DNA from: Pseudoalteromonas rubra
GTDB taxonomy: Bacteria > Pseudomonadota > Gammaproteobacteria > Enterobacterales > Alteromonadaceae
Length of the DNA stretch: 64,000 bases
NCBI RefSeq assembly: GCF_000967655.1
Contig: NZ_JXYA01000009.1
Coordinates: forward strand, 1 to 64,000
Reading direction: 5' to 3'
The translations under genes were made by a program, and so were the position numbers. Shown here in pieces: positions 29,746 through 38,836 of this stretch; within the stretch, counting starts at the first letter, position 1; every line of letters begins with the position of its first letter. Under the pieces are notes generated by a model that ran no database searches, was not told where the DNA came from, and saw only the letters and a program-made list of their open reading frames with translations.

Positions 29746-30537
29746 ATGAGTGCAGTGATCAAAACCCCTGAAGAAATCGAAAAAATGCGTGTTGCCGGTA
29801 AGTTAGCCGCTGAAGTATTAGAAATGATTGAACCTTATGTCAAACCAGGGGTGACAACTGATGAGCTGAATACCATTTGTCATAATTATATTGTGGATGT
29901 GCAGCAAGCTGTGCCGGCACCACTTAACTATCATGGTTTCCCTAAGTCTATTTGTACCTCAGTGAACCACGTAATTTGCCACGGTATTCCTAACGACAAA
30001 CCGCTTAAAGAAGGTGACATCGTCAACATTGATGTGACAGTGATCAAAGACGGTTACCATGGCGATACTTCAAAAATGTTCTTTGTGGGTACGCCCAGTA
30101 TTCAGGGTAAGCGTCTGAGTGAAGTGACGCAGGAAGCCCTGTATATCGGTATCCGCATGGTGAAGCCGGGCGTACGTATTGGCGACATTGGCGCTGCGAT
30201 TCAAAAATATGCCGAGGGCTTTAACTACTCTATCGTGCGCGAATATTGCGGCCATGGCATTGGCGCCGAATTCCACGAAGAGCCGCAAATTGTCCATTAT
30301 GGCAAGCCGGGTACAGGTGAGGCCCTGCAAGCCGGTATGTGTCTGACCATCGAACCTATGGTCAATGCCGGTAAGCGCCACTGTAAACTGCTCAAAGACG
30401 ATTGGACTGTAGTAACGAAAGACCGCAGCCTGTCTGCTCAGTGGGAACACACTCTACTGGTGACTGAAAACGGCGTAGAAGTGCTGACGCTGCGTAGTGA
30501 CGACACCATCGAACGAGTGATTGAGCACACAGCTTAA
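29746..30537 (+). CDS. map: Type I methionine aminopeptidase
   Basis: Removes the initiator methionine from nascent proteins. 263 residues (E. coli 264), pita-bread fold. Metal ligands are in VNIDVTVIKDGYHGDTSKMF, HGIGAEFHEEP and TIEPMVNAG, with the last glutamate in SAQWEHTLLV. It is divergent from rpsB, as in E. coli, and is followed by its own terminator. Confidence 0.98.
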   Translation: MSAVIKTPEEIEKMRVAGKLAAEVLEMIEPYVKPGVTTDELNTICHNYIVDVQQAVPAPLNYHGFPKSICTSVNHVICHGIPNDKPLKEGDIVNIDVTVIKDGYHGDTSKMFFVGTPSIQGKRLSEVTQEALYIGIRMVKPGVRIGDIGAAIQKYAEGFNYSIVREYCGHGIGAEFHEEPQIVHYGKPGTGEALQAGMCLTIEPMVNAGKRHCKLLKDDWTVVTKDRSLSAQWEHTLLVTENGVEVLTLRSDDTIERVIEHTA

Positions 30538-30546
30538 GCTGAACTC

Positions 30547-30575
30547 AAAAGCGCCACCAGCCGGTGGCGTTTTGC
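30547..30575 (+). terminator. Terminator after map
   Basis: GCGCCACC-AGCC-GGTGGCGT flanked by AAAA and TTTTGCTTT: an 8-bp GC-rich stem, followed by T-rich sequence. Confidence 0.8.
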
Positions 30576-30699
30576 TTTACTGACTTGTATGCTGGCTTTT
30601 CATCCAGTTAACCACCCTCTCTCTATCACTTTCTCGCATTTTTTTGCCACTTAGTGTAAAACTGAGCTGTGAGTTTTGCGCGCAATATAGGGAGCCCAG

Positions 30700-33318
30700 G
30701 TGGCACTACCAAACAAAGTAAAAACGCTTCTCGACGAAGCGCAAACCTTAAACGACTATAAAAACTGCCAGGCCTACTTTTACAAGTGGCTGAATAATCA
30801 GTTTTCCAAACAACCCGTCAGACAATTGATCAACGCCCGAGCCGAATTTATTGATAGGCTGCTGATCAAGCTCTACACCGAAACCGGACTGGCGCAGTTC
30901 CCGGATCTGGCGTTGATTGGTGTGGGAGGCTATGGCCGTGGCGAGTTGCACCCGTATTCCGACATCGACTTCCTGCTGCTGTGCAAGCAAGAGCCCGGCG
31001 CAGAGCTGACCGGCTCGCTGGAGTCATTTATGACTTTGCTGTGGGATCTGAACCTGGATATTGGCCACAGCGTCAGAACCCACGAGCAGGTGCTGGAACA
31101 AAAACGTGAAGACGTACACTTTACCACCAGCTTGCTGGAAAGCCGCTTAATTTGTGGTAATCACGTAGAGTTCGAACGGCTGAAAAGTCATATTGTCGAA
31201 ACCCCTATCTGGCAATCCGATGAGTTCTTTATCGCCAAGATCAAAGAGCAGCGCCTGCGACGTAAAAAATGCCACGGTACCGCCTATAATCTTGAGCCAA
31301 ATATCAAAGAGAACCCCGGAGGTCTGCGCGACCTTCAGACCATCTTCTGGGTGGCGAAAAAGCACTTTCATGCCGAAACCCTGGAAGAGCTGATCAGCCA
31401 TGGCTACCTGACCCATGAAGAATATCAGGAACTGCTGGAGTGCCTGGAAAACCTCTGGAACATCCGCTTTGCGCTGCATCTGGCCGCCGGGCGCAGCGAA
31501 AACCGCCTGCTGTTTGACTATCAGCCTCATGCAGCGGAATTATTAGGGTTTGGCTCCGAAGGTAAAGCTTCGGTTGAGCGTATGATGAAACGCCTGTTCC
31601 GGATCATGAGCCGGGTACGGGAAATGAATCAAATGCTGCTGTCCTATTTTGAGCAGAGCATTCTACCGGATCAGAGCGAACAGACCGTAGTGCCACTCGA
31701 TAACCACTTTGAGCGCGTTGGCAAAAGAATTCGGGTCAAAAACCCTTCTGTATTTTTTCGTCGGGAAAACCTGATCTTATTGTTCGAGCACATTGCCGAC
31801 AACCCCGAGATCACCGATATCGATCCCAGCACCATACGTACCGTACGCCAGGTAAGACGCCGTTTGCTAGGCGACTTGCAGGATTATGCCGCCTGTCGTG
31901 ACGCACTGATGCGTCTGCTCAAACACCCTAACGGTATGGGCCGCGCATTTACCCTGATGCACAAGCACGGGATCATTGCCGCCTATCTGCCACAGTGGCG
32001 TAATATTTTTGGTCAGATGCAATTTGACTTGTTCCACGCCTATACCGTGGATGAACACACCCATAAGCTAATAAACAACATTTATCGCTACTTCAGCCAC
32101 GAGCATCAGAATGAGTTTCCGCTGTGTTCGGAAATTGTCACCCGCATGGATAAGCCCGAGTTGCTCTATTTAGCAGGGATATTCCATGATATTGCCAAAG
32201 GCCGTGGTGGCGACCATTCAGAGCTGGGAGCGGTGGATGCCGCGGCGTTTGCACGCATGCACGGTTTTTCCTCGTCCGATAGCAAACTGGTCGCGTGGCT
32301 GGTTGAAAATCACCTGCTAATGTCGGTCACAGCGCAGCGTAAGGACATCAATGATCCGGATGTGATCAACGAATTTGCTTCTCGCATCAAAAACGAGCGC
32401 CAGCTTGATTACCTTTATTGTCTGACCGTGGCGGATATTCGTGCCACCAATGACAATCTCTGGAATGACTGGAAAAACACTCTGCTGCGGGAGCTTTATT
32501 TACATACGCAGCGCGCACTGCGGCTGGGGCTTGAAAACCCCATGGATATGCGAGACCAAATTCGCGATAAAAAGCAACAGGCCAAGCAGCGGCTTATCAA
32601 CAAAGACTACCGCGAAGATCTGATTGATATGATCTGGGCGCGCTTTAAGGCCAACTATTTTACCGCCTTCAGCGAGCAGCAAATTTCCTGGCATACCGAA
32701 TACCTGCTTGGTCGTGATGATTTGAGTAAGCCTTGTGTGGTGGTTTCTGAACAACCGATGCACGGCGGCACTCAGGTATTTGTCTATGCGCCTTACGAAG
32801 CCACATTGTTTGCCAAACTGGTGGCGGTGATTGGCTCCAAAAAAGCCCAGATCCAGCATGCTCAGGTGCTGACCACCAAAGATGGCTACGTGGTCTTTAG
32901 CTTTGTCATCTTGGAAGTCGATGGCCGCCCTATCAGTGGCAGCCGGGCCAAAACCCTGCGCCGCAGCCTGGAAGTGATCCTGACTGATCCGAAAAAGAAA
33001 ATTCGCCTTAAAAAGAACCGCTCGCAGCGCTTTAAAGACTTTAATATTAAACCTAAGGTCGTGGTCCGCCCCCACGCCCGTAATGACCGCAACCTGATAG
33101 AGATCCAGGCAGTGGATATTCCCGGTTTGTTGACTAAAATAGCCGAGGTATTTCAATTGCATTCACTGCATATTCACGCCGCACGTATTACCACAGTGGG
33201 CGAACGTGCGGAGGATTTCTTTGTGGTTTCGGACAAAGATTATCAACGTCTCAGTGAAGATGCTAAAGCATCGTTACACCGTTCACTGATGAAAAAACTC
33301 AATGCAGAATCTGAATAA
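30700..33318 (+). CDS. glnD: [Protein-PII] uridylyltransferase / uridylyl-removing enzyme
   Basis: The nitrogen sensor: adds UMP to PII proteins when glutamine is low and removes it when high. 872 residues, starting at a GTG (30700) with GGAG 6 nt upstream. Domains: nucleotidyltransferase ([19 protein letters not shown], near residue 77), a GlnD-type helical domain, HD hydrolase domain ([18 protein letters not shown], near 492), and two C-terminal ACT domains (about 690-760 and 800-870) that bind glutamine. It is followed by dapD in the map-glnD-dapD order known from E. coli. Confidence 0.97.
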   Translation: MALPNKVKTLLDEAQTLNDYKNCQAYFYKWLNNQFSKQPVRQLINARAEFIDRLLIKLYTETGLAQFPDLALIGVGGYGRGELHPYSDIDFLLLCKQEPGAELTGSLESFMTLLWDLNLDIGHSVRTHEQVLEQKREDVHFTTSLLESRLICGNHVEFERLKSHIVETPIWQSDEFFIAKIKEQRLRRKKCHGTAYNLEPNIKENPGGLRDLQTIFWVAKKHFHAETLEELISHGYLTHEEYQELLECLENLWNIRFALHLAAGRSENRLLFDYQPHAAELLGFGSEGKASVERMMKRLFRIMSRVREMNQMLLSYFEQSILPDQSEQTVVPLDNHFERVGKRIRVKNPSVFFRRENLILLFEHIADNPEITDIDPSTIRTVRQVRRRLLGDLQDYAACRDALMRLLKHPNGMGRAFTLMHKHGIIAAYLPQWRNIFGQMQFDLFHAYTVDEHTHKLINNIYRYFSHEHQNEFPLCSEIVTRMDKPELLYLAGIFHDIAKGRGGDHSELGAVDAAAFARMHGFSSSDSKLVAWLVENHLLMSVTAQRKDINDPDVINEFASRIKNERQLDYLYCLTVADIRATNDNLWNDWKNTLLRELYLHTQRALRLGLENPMDMRDQIRDKKQQAKQRLINKDYREDLIDMIWARFKANYFTAFSEQQISWHTEYLLGRDDLSKPCVVVSEQPMHGGTQVFVYAPYEATLFAKLVAVIGSKKAQIQHAQVLTTKDGYVVFSFVILEVDGRPISGSRAKTLRRSLEVILTDPKKKIRLKKNRSQRFKDFNIKPKVVVRPHARNDRNLIEIQAVDIPGLLTKIAEVFQLHSLHIHAARITTVGERAEDFFVVSDKDYQRLSEDAKASLHRSLMKKLNAESE

Positions 33319-33329
33319 ATGAGGACACT

Positions 33330-34157
33330 ATGTCGGATTTAAAAACCATAATTGAACAGGCCTGGGAGCAACGCGATACCATCACACCAAGTGATGTGTC
33401 ACCTCAGGTTAAAAATGCCATCATTGATGCGCTGGCCATGCTGGATTCGGGTGCTGCCCGTGTTGCTGAAAAAATCAGCGGCGAGTGGGTTGTACACCAG
33501 TGGCTGAAAAAGGCGGTTCTGCTGTCGTTTCGTATTCGCGATAATCAACCGCTGCATGATGGCGTTAACCAGTTTTACGATAAAGTGCCGCTTAAGTTCA
33601 GCGACTATACGCCTGAGCAGTTTCAGCAAGGCGGCATGCGTGTAGTGCCTAATGCCGTGGCGCGTCAGGGCAGCTTTGTTGGCAAAAACGTGGTCCTGAT
33701 GCCCTCTTATGTGAATATTGGCGCCTATGTTGACGAAGGCACTATGGTTGATACCTGGGCCACCGTTGGCTCTTGTGCGCAGATCGGCAAAAATGTGCAC
33801 CTGTCAGGCGGTGTGGGCATTGGCGGTGTGCTGGAGCCATTGCAAGCCAATCCTACCATCATTGAAGATAACTGCTTCATCGGCGCCCGCTCTGAGATTG
33901 TTGAGGGCGTGATTGTCGAAGAAGGCGCGGTCATTTCTATGGGCGTCTATATTTCACAAAGTACCCGTATTTACGACCGTGAAACCGGCGAGATCCACTA
34001 CGGTCGAGTGCCGGCTGGCGCTGTGGTCGTCCCGGGCTCTTTGCCAAGCAAAGATGGTACACACAGCCTGTATGCGGCCATTATCGTGAAAAAAGTGGAT
34101 CAGCAGACACGCGAAAAAGTCGGTATTAACGCCCTGCTTCGCTCAGTGCAGGATTAA
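33330..34157 (+). CDS. dapD: Tetrahydrodipicolinate N-succinyltransferase
   Basis: Adds succinyl from succinyl-CoA to tetrahydrodipicolinate in lysine and meso-diaminopimelate synthesis. 275 residues (E. coli 274). The left-handed beta-helix hexapeptide region spans about 105-225, with conserved [20 protein letters not shown] and [14 protein letters not shown]. Starts 11 nt after glnD with a GAGGA sequence. Confidence 0.98.
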   Translation: MSDLKTIIEQAWEQRDTITPSDVSPQVKNAIIDALAMLDSGAARVAEKISGEWVVHQWLKKAVLLSFRIRDNQPLHDGVNQFYDKVPLKFSDYTPEQFQQGGMRVVPNAVARQGSFVGKNVVLMPSYVNIGAYVDEGTMVDTWATVGSCAQIGKNVHLSGGVGIGGVLEPLQANPTIIEDNCFIGARSEIVEGVIVEEGAVISMGVYISQSTRIYDRETGEIHYGRVPAGAVVVPGSLPSKDGTHSLYAAIIVKKVDQQTREKVGINALLRSVQD

Positions 34158-34163
34158 TACGCA

Positions 34164-34190
34164 TCCCGGGCTTTGTTACAAGCCCGGGGA
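34164..34190. terminator. Hairpin between dapD and the 34.2 kb gene
   Basis: TCCCGGGCTT-TGTTAC-AAGCCCGGGGA: a stem of about 10 bp in the short gap between convergent genes. There is no T run on either side, so termination is likely but not certain. Confidence 0.6.
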
Positions 34191-34194
34191 TCAA

Positions 34195-34635
34195 CTATGC
34201 TGTGACATTCAGCCCCTCGCTGGCCTCTGACGGCATGTAGCTTTGTCCGTGTAGCGCCCTAACAACCGCCAGCCTTTCCTTCAAAAAATCCACCTGACCC
34301 ACATCCCCAATGCTCTCGCTAAACTCGATGGACTGCTCAATCTGCCCAATATAGTCTGTTTTTACATCGCCCATTTGGGCCTGCTGACCATCCAGATGCA
34401 CCCGGCCACCGGGTAAAACCATAGGAACAGCCAAGTCGGCAACACCCGAACGTACCAGCGCATTGTATTGATTAGGAGAAATATTGTGCATATCAATCGT
34501 CTGCTCGGCCTGACCGCCCGGCGAGGTTTTGGCAGCGTCAGTTTGCTGATAAGCCGACACCTGAGATTTGCCGGCCGTGTTGTATTGATTTGTGTTTGTG
34601 ACGGCAAAGTTTTGCCCCATTCCTTGAATATTCAT
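34195..34635 (-). CDS. Unrecognised small soluble protein
   Basis: A 146-residue protein that I do not recognise. The ATG at 34635 (MNIQGMGQNF) is chosen for its AGGTG 6 nt upstream; a longer frame begins at 34665. No signal peptide or membrane helix. The first 50 residues are rich in Gln, Asn, Thr and Ser and look disordered. The remainder includes ISPNQYNALVRSGVADL and VLPGGRVHLDGQQAQMGDV, then an amphipathic helix (about 95-130) that could mediate oligomerisation. It has its own transcription unit. Confidence 0.65.
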   Translation of the reverse strand: MNIQGMGQNFAVTNTNQYNTAGKSQVSAYQQTDAAKTSPGGQAEQTIDMHNISPNQYNALVRSGVADLAVPMVLPGGRVHLDGQQAQMGDVKTDYIGQIEQSIEFSESIGDVGQVDFLKERLAVVRALHGQSYMPSEASEGLNVTA

Positions 34636-35056
34636 AGTACACCTTTGTACTTTTGTTAAACACACTTACACTGAGCATATTTTGAACCACAATGAAGCTA
34701 AACTCTAAAATACTGAGCATCAATATTTTAGAAGAAGAAAGAGTATTGGAATGGTCATCACAGGCCCTCAATTTCAAAAAGTTTAAACGTATCTTGCTAA
34801 GCTATGGCTTGTTTATCCGCAAGCATTGAATACAACAACGCGGGGTTACCAGTAACAGAGCCTCACTTTTGAAACATCATACTTTGATAACAGATGAGAA
34901 AAGAAATGGAGGTGCCTGCACTTGTAGAGGCGCTCAGTCAGTGAAATTAAACGAACAAAAAAGGAAAAGCGGGCACGAGCGTGCCCAGACAACACGATAT
35001 GTTAGCTTAGGGGATCACCCGGCAGTTATGCCCTGCCAGTGATTGAGTTAAGCGCT
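34636..35056. other. Intergenic region before the first XRE gene
   Basis: About 420 bases. The right part holds the terminator of the minus-strand XRE gene. One 45-codon plus-strand frame (34692-34829) is open but has no ribosome binding site and I do not call it. The promoter of the 34195-34635 gene must lie at the left end. No repeat or RNA gene is evident. Confidence 0.4.
34960..34986 (-). terminator. Terminator after the minus-strand XRE gene
   Basis: Minus strand GGGCAC-GCTC-GTGCCC followed by a T-rich tract (GCTTTTCCTTTTTTG). A second weaker hairpin lies at 35014-35044, between this and the stop codon. Confidence 0.65.
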
Positions 35057-35356
35057 TCAGGCAGACTGAGGTTCGTCGATTAAATCGCTTTGGGCCCCTT
35101 GCTCCAGCAAACTCAAGAAGTTTGGCTGGCCAAAAATCATCATAATATCCAGCAATTGACAAGCCGATAAGTCAGACTTGCCGCATTCCCAGTTCGAGAT
35201 AGTTGCTTGATCAACGGGTGTAACAAGCTTTTTGCCTAACTCAGCCTGAGTTAAGTTCATTTCTCTGCGCAGGCGACGGATCGCAGTTTGAATTTGCTTC
35301 CTGGCTGCTATGGTGTGTGCTTTACGCACAGATTCATTTCTTTTAACAGTAGTCAT
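35057..35356 (-). CDS. XRE family helix-turn-helix regulator
   Basis: A 99-residue DNA-binding protein. The helix-turn-helix occupies about residues 25-80 (RRLRREMNLTQAELGKKL, ISNWECGKSDLSACQLLDI). The ATG at 35356 has GGA 8 nt upstream; a longer frame to 35377 is less likely. It has no sensor domain and only a short acidic C-terminal tail. Divergent from a second XRE regulator at 35576, with palindromic DNA between, so the pair probably regulate each other or themselves. It may have come from a phage or a toxin-antitoxin antitoxin, but no partner gene is present. Confidence 0.8.
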   Translation of the reverse strand: MTTVKRNESVRKAHTIAARKQIQTAIRRLRREMNLTQAELGKKLVTPVDQATISNWECGKSDLSACQLLDIMMIFGQPNFLSLLEQGAQSDLIDEPQSA

Positions 35357-35497
35357 AACATATCCGCTTATTATCAAATCACAGTGTCTTACAAACCTAC
35401 AGCCTTGTGTTTAAAGCTAATCGATCTATAAGCCCCTAAACACAGGTCTGAATTTGTACTTAGCTGGCATCTATGCCAAAAAAGTGCTTAATTTTTC

Positions 35498-35543
35498 GAC
35501 CCGGTTAGACATTTGACTAAGAGTCATGTAGTCTGAACGGGTC
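35498..35543. promoter_or_regulatory. 46-bp imperfect palindrome, probable operator
   Basis: GACCCGGTTAGACATTTGACT - AAGA - GTCATGTAGTCTGAACGGGTC: the arms match at GACCCG/CGGGTC, at GTTAGAC/GTCTGAAC and at TGACT/AGTCA. It lies just upstream of the plus-strand XRE gene and between the two divergent regulators, so it is a good candidate operator for one of them. A second, imperfect inverted repeat (CCTTGTGTTTA / TAAACACAGG) is at 35403-35446. Confidence 0.6.
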
Positions 35544-35575
35544 AGGTGGATAAATAATTAACCGGATTGGGTCAT

Positions 35576-36028
35576 ATGTCAAATACTTTTGCTACAAGAT
35601 TAAAACAGTTACGTATCAACTTGGGGTATTCTCAGGTTGGCTTTTCAGAAATACTGGATATTCCCACTGCGTCTTACCGAAAGTATGAAAAAGATGTAAG
35701 AGAACCCACCTTATCTGTGATCAGTAAATTCTTTTTGCATCCGGCAACCAAAGATAATGCGCTGTGGTTACTCACCGGAGAGCACCCACAGCAAAGCGCC
35801 ACCCCCCAAGCCACGACTGAGCCACCTATGGCTTACCACTCTGACATGGAACAAAGCCTGATAGGCAGTATTGCCAGCTCTCTTGAGTTTATTGCGCATA
35901 TGAAATGGTTCACACCGGGCTCACAGGCAGGTTATCAGGATTATGGACATATCATCCTGCGCGACCTGAAACCGCTTCTGCAGCGAGGCTCAGATGCTAG
36001 CGTGCATGAAGGCAAAAAACGCGCTTAA
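35576..36028 (+). CDS. XRE family helix-turn-helix regulator with C-terminal extension
   Basis: A 150-residue regulator. The N-terminal helix-turn-helix (about 5-58) reads RLKQLRINLGYSQVGFSEIL then IPTASYRKYEKDVREP. It is followed by NALWLLTGEHP, typical of phage-repressor-like XRE proteins, then a disordered linker and a helical C-terminal part (about 90-140) of unknown role, possibly for oligomerisation. The ATG at 35576 is preferred over the in-frame TTG at 35567. A terminator-like hairpin follows. Probably autoregulated through the adjacent palindrome. Confidence 0.82.
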   Translation: MSNTFATRLKQLRINLGYSQVGFSEILDIPTASYRKYEKDVREPTLSVISKFFLHPATKDNALWLLTGEHPQQSATPQATTEPPMAYHSDMEQSLIGSIASSLEFIAHMKWFTPGSQAGYQDYGHIILRDLKPLLQRGSDASVHEGKKRA

Positions 36029-36044
36029 CTTAATGGATTATTGC

Positions 36045-36087
36045 AAAATCAAAAGTAACCCAAAGCGACCACTTTTGATTGTTTTGT
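36045..36087 (+). terminator. Terminator after the plus-strand XRE gene
   Basis: AATCAAAAGT ... ACTTTTGATT (10-bp stem, 14-nt loop) followed by GTTTTGT. Lies in the gap between convergent genes. Confidence 0.6.
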
Positions 36088-36110
36088 CTCTACAGATTGG
36101 TCACCGTGTC

Positions 36111-36809
36111 CTAAGCGGTTAGACTATTACCCTTTTCTTCTTTCTTGTCGCCCGCCAGTTCCTGAGCCAATATTTGTGCGCGCTGATACGCCTGTTTAAG
36201 CGATGCCTGATGTCTGCTGTCGGCAAACTCCTGATATTCACTCACTATCTCATACATGGCTTCCACACCCAGATAACGGCTCAGTGTGCGCAAATGTGGC
36301 ATGAGGTGATTACTGTTAGCCCTGACCTGAGGCGCATCAAAACCAAACTCACCGCATGAGGCTATTGCAATCAAGGTCTTTCCCGACAACAAGGGCTGCA
36401 AAGGGAAATCTCCGCGAGCGAGATCAAAGTCGAAGGTTTTATTAACTCGGATCACCTGATCAAACCAGGCTTTAAGCTGCGCCGGCATACCATAGTTATA
36501 CATAGGTGTTGAAATCACAATAATATCGGCAACGACCAGTTCATTGATCAAAGTATCGGATAAGGCCAGCAGCTGCTTTTGCGCCTCAGTGCGCTTGTGT
36601 TCGGCAGTGAACACCGCTCCAATCCAGTCCTGAGTGATAAATGATGGCGGATTTATGCCAACATCACGATAAATGTACTCATCTATAACGCCTGTTTGTC
36701 GCCAGCTTTCTATGAACTTATGCGCAATGTTTTTAGAAATTGAATTATGCGACGGATTGCTGTTACTAATCGCCCTGACACTAGAATCTATATGTAATAT
36801 TGTACTCAT
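36111..36809 (-). CDS. azoR: FMN-dependent NADH:quinone oxidoreductase / azoreductase
   Basis: A flavodoxin-fold enzyme that reduces quinones and azo compounds with NADH, protecting against thiol and quinone stress. 232 residues (E. coli AzoR 201; the excess is an N-terminal region insertion and a charged C-terminal tail). Family motifs: ILHIDSSVR, PMYNYGMPAQLKAWFDQVIR and GKTLIAIASCGEFG. Divergent from a LysR regulator 125 nt away that probably controls it. Confidence 0.9.
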   Translation of the reverse strand: MSTILHIDSSVRAISNSNPSHNSISKNIAHKFIESWRQTGVIDEYIYRDVGINPPSFITQDWIGAVFTAEHKRTEAQKQLLALSDTLINELVVADIIVISTPMYNYGMPAQLKAWFDQVIRVNKTFDFDLARGDFPLQPLLSGKTLIAIASCGEFGFDAPQVRANSNHLMPHLRTLSRYLGVEAMYEIVSEYQEFADSRHQASLKQAYQRAQILAQELAGDKKEEKGNSLTA

Positions 36810-36888
36810 GCTGATTACCTTATTGATTAATGAACCACACTAGTGTGCGTTTCAGGACTCTGTTAAACAAACGATACTTTTACACCTA

Positions 36889-36909
36889 TAGATGAGTTAA
36901 AATCATCTA
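36889..36909. promoter_or_regulatory. Probable LysR operator in the azoR/LysR intergenic region
   Basis: TAGATGA-GTTAAAA-TCATCTA, a perfect 7-bp inverted repeat with a 7-nt centre containing the T-N11-A pattern bound by LysR-type regulators. It lies just upstream of the regulator gene. A second palindrome, CACACTAGTGTG, is at 36836-36847 nearer azoR. Confidence 0.55.
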
Positions 36910-36934
36910 CTTCACTATTGACTGAGTCTTTACT

Positions 36935-37786
36935 ATGCCCCTATCTGTTTCATTACAGGCACTCAGAGCGTTCGAAGCGGCGGCACGTCATAGCAGCTTT
37001 AAACGCGCAGCAGAAGAGCTTGCCTTAACACCGACGGCGATTTCTCACCATATCAGCAAACTTGAAGACCGTCTTAATGTTTGCCTGTTTGAACGTCGAC
37101 CCAGGCAAGTACAGCTCACAGATACAGGGCAACAATTGGCCAAGGCGACGACTGAGGGATTTGCCAAAATTGAGCGCGCGCTGGCTGATATTCAACAATT
37201 AAATGAAGTAATGCAGATAAGTACCACCTCCTCATTTGCCGCTCAGGTTTTGCTGCCCGCACAGCACACCTTTGCGGCCACTTACCCGGATGTTTCAATG
37301 CAGATTTTGAGCGGTGAGCAGGCAAACAGCCATCCCTACTCTATTCCTGTACGGCTGGGCAATACCCAGGATGTTGCCATTGAGGACAGGCTTAATGTGG
37401 AACAGTACAATGTATTTACAGGCGCGGACACGACGGCTTTACATGACCCATCAGCTCGCCCTGTGCTTTACACAACACGCTGGAAAAATCCCGCACTGCG
37501 TAAACCACCACTAGAGACCTGGTTGGCCAGTAACGCGCTAAACAGAGACAACTTTGTGATCAGAGAGTTTGATCAGGAATTATTTGGGATCCAGCAAGCA
37601 ATGGCACAAAATGCGCTGGTATTTTGTTCAGAATTACTGGTGCGGGGTATGTGCTCAAGTGGCCTGCTTGAGCCTGTGAGGGGCAATAGTGTTACCTCTG
37701 AGCTGTGTTATTACATTCCCAATAAAGCGGGCTTCAGGACGCCCAATGCGATGAAATTTATTACCTGGCTAGAAGGGCTCATGTAA
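36935..37786 (+). CDS. LysR family transcriptional regulator (GcvA-like)
   Basis: A 283-residue regulator with an N-terminal winged helix-turn-helix (about 5-63; LRAFEAAARHSSFKRAAEEL, LTPTAISHHISKLEDRL). It is followed by a substrate-binding-fold effector domain (about 90-283). The helix-turn-helix resembles GcvA/AmpR-type regulators. It is divergent from azoR with inverted repeats between them, so it probably regulates azoR and itself; the inducer is unknown. The stop codon lies within the stem of an inverted repeat. Confidence 0.9.
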   Translation: MPLSVSLQALRAFEAAARHSSFKRAAEELALTPTAISHHISKLEDRLNVCLFERRPRQVQLTDTGQQLAKATTEGFAKIERALADIQQLNEVMQISTTSSFAAQVLLPAQHTFAATYPDVSMQILSGEQANSHPYSIPVRLGNTQDVAIEDRLNVEQYNVFTGADTTALHDPSARPVLYTTRWKNPALRKPPLETWLASNALNRDNFVIREFDQELFGIQQAMAQNALVFCSELLVRGMCSSGLLEPVRGNSVTSELCYYIPNKAGFRTPNAMKFITWLEGLM

Positions 37787-37836
37787 TACCAATTTCACTT
37801 AATCCCCGTCAATTTGAAGGAGCAAATTGGTATTAC
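37783..37836. repeat. Inverted repeat GTAATACCAATTT / AAATTGGTATTAC
   Basis: Perfect 13-bp arms with a 28-nt centre, beginning at the stop codon of the LysR gene. A partial copy of one arm (AATACCAA) occurs at 41049. From memory, such TAATACCAATT elements recur in Pseudoalteromonas and related genomes, so this is probably a dispersed palindromic repeat that may also act as a terminator. Confidence 0.6.
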
Positions 37837-37946
37837 GCACAAAGCACCTGCTGAGGATAACGGCGAATACGAATAGTTGTATTGATACAAGCTTTACTAA
37901 ACGGTGTGCAAACAGGCCTTGCCAGAGAGCCTGCAAGTAAAAGACG

Positions 37947-38258
37947 CTACTTAACCACCTTCAGGTTTACAGGGTTTTGATTATTCTCGGCTCTGAACTC
38001 TTCAACGCGGTCATAAATGTCTTTCACGCCGTAATACTGCTCGAGATTTTTCTCAGCCGCCAGTAAGTCCCCAAACTCCATCACTATTTCATAGGCTTCA
38101 GTGTACTTGTCTTCGACTTCTTCTTCGTCTTTAGCTGTTATGATAAGCGCTTTAAGACGCTTTTCAAAAGACGTGAGCTTAGTCCCTTTTACCAGCATGG
38201 CCAGGACAAAAATAAGGGCCATTACTATAAACGCACCACCGATAAAGATTAGTTGCAT
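37947..38258 (-). CDS. Small single-helix membrane protein (peptide cluster, third gene)
   Basis: A 103-residue protein that I do not recognise. Residues 4-23 form an N-terminal membrane anchor (FIGGAFIVMALIFVLAMLV). The remainder is charged and probably helical (EKRLKALIITAKDEEEVEDK...), likely cytoplasmic and with coiled-coil character. It starts 2 nt after the stop of the preceding gene, so the two are almost surely cotranscribed. It is the last gene of the cluster that begins with the small peptide at 39013. Confidence 0.7.
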   Translation of the reverse strand: MQLIFIGGAFIVMALIFVLAMLVKGTKLTSFEKRLKALIITAKDEEEVEDKYTEAYEIVMEFGDLLAAEKNLEQYYGVKDIYDRVEEFRAENNQNPVNLKVVK

Positions 38259-38260
38259 AA

Positions 38261-38815
38261 TCAGATCGCTCCTTTGGTAAGTCTTGATTCCATCAGTTTG
38301 TAAAACGGATACTTAGATAGCGCAATAAACGTGCAGATGTTGAAACTCACTACGAATGGTCCATATACTTCATACAATATATGAATATCCAAATAACCAC
38401 GCAAAATAAGCTGCGAAAAATTCAGACACATCAGCATAAATGATATGTAAGCTACGAGGCGTGATGTGGCAGAAAAACTACAGCCGCGGATGACATGCAG
38501 CAAATATAAAACAGTAATGAAAGACACACCAGTACATACCAGAGCAAAGTAATATACCTGGCGCATTTGTATAAGTTCAAGAGGAAGGTTGAGAATGTAT
38601 GCGCCCAAATTTGCACTCACTGGGTAAAACACCAGAACGGCTAGAGCGGAAAGAAAGCATGAATGTAGCTCATGGTCTTCTTGCTTTTTCAGAGTGCTTT
38701 TGCCACCGAAAAACAATCCAAAGCGATGCTTCTTGAAACTATACAGCAGGAACAAAACAATAAACAATTCCAATGCTACTATGATCCACGAAGTGACTAG
38801 ATAAAACTCATTCAT
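38261..38815 (-). CDS. Polytopic membrane protein (peptide cluster, second gene)
   Basis: A 184-residue hydrophobic protein with about five membrane helices (roughly 7-27, 54-74, 84-107, 117-136 and 145-167) and a basic loop after the first helix (KKHRFGLFFGGKSTLKKQ). No known domain is recognised and no transporter ATPase or peptidase motif is present. It starts 21 nt after the stop of the small peptide gene and is followed after 2 nt by the single-helix protein. Sensing, export or immunity for the peptide are possible roles, all inferred. Confidence 0.7.
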   Translation of the reverse strand: MNEFYLVTSWIIVALELFIVLFLLYSFKKHRFGLFFGGKSTLKKQEDHELHSCFLSALAVLVFYPVSANLGAYILNLPLELIQMRQVYYFALVCTGVSFITVLYLLHVIRGCSFSATSRLVAYISFMLMCLNFSQLILRGYLDIHILYEVYGPFVVSFNICTFIALSKYPFYKLMESRLTKGAI

Positions 38816-38836
38816 GCTCGGCCAAAACCCTACTAT

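Noticed and set aside
34692..34829. 45-codon plus-strand frame in the 34.6-35.0 kb gap
   Set aside because: No Shine-Dalgarno sequence, no motif, and it overlaps the expected promoter of the minus-strand neighbour.
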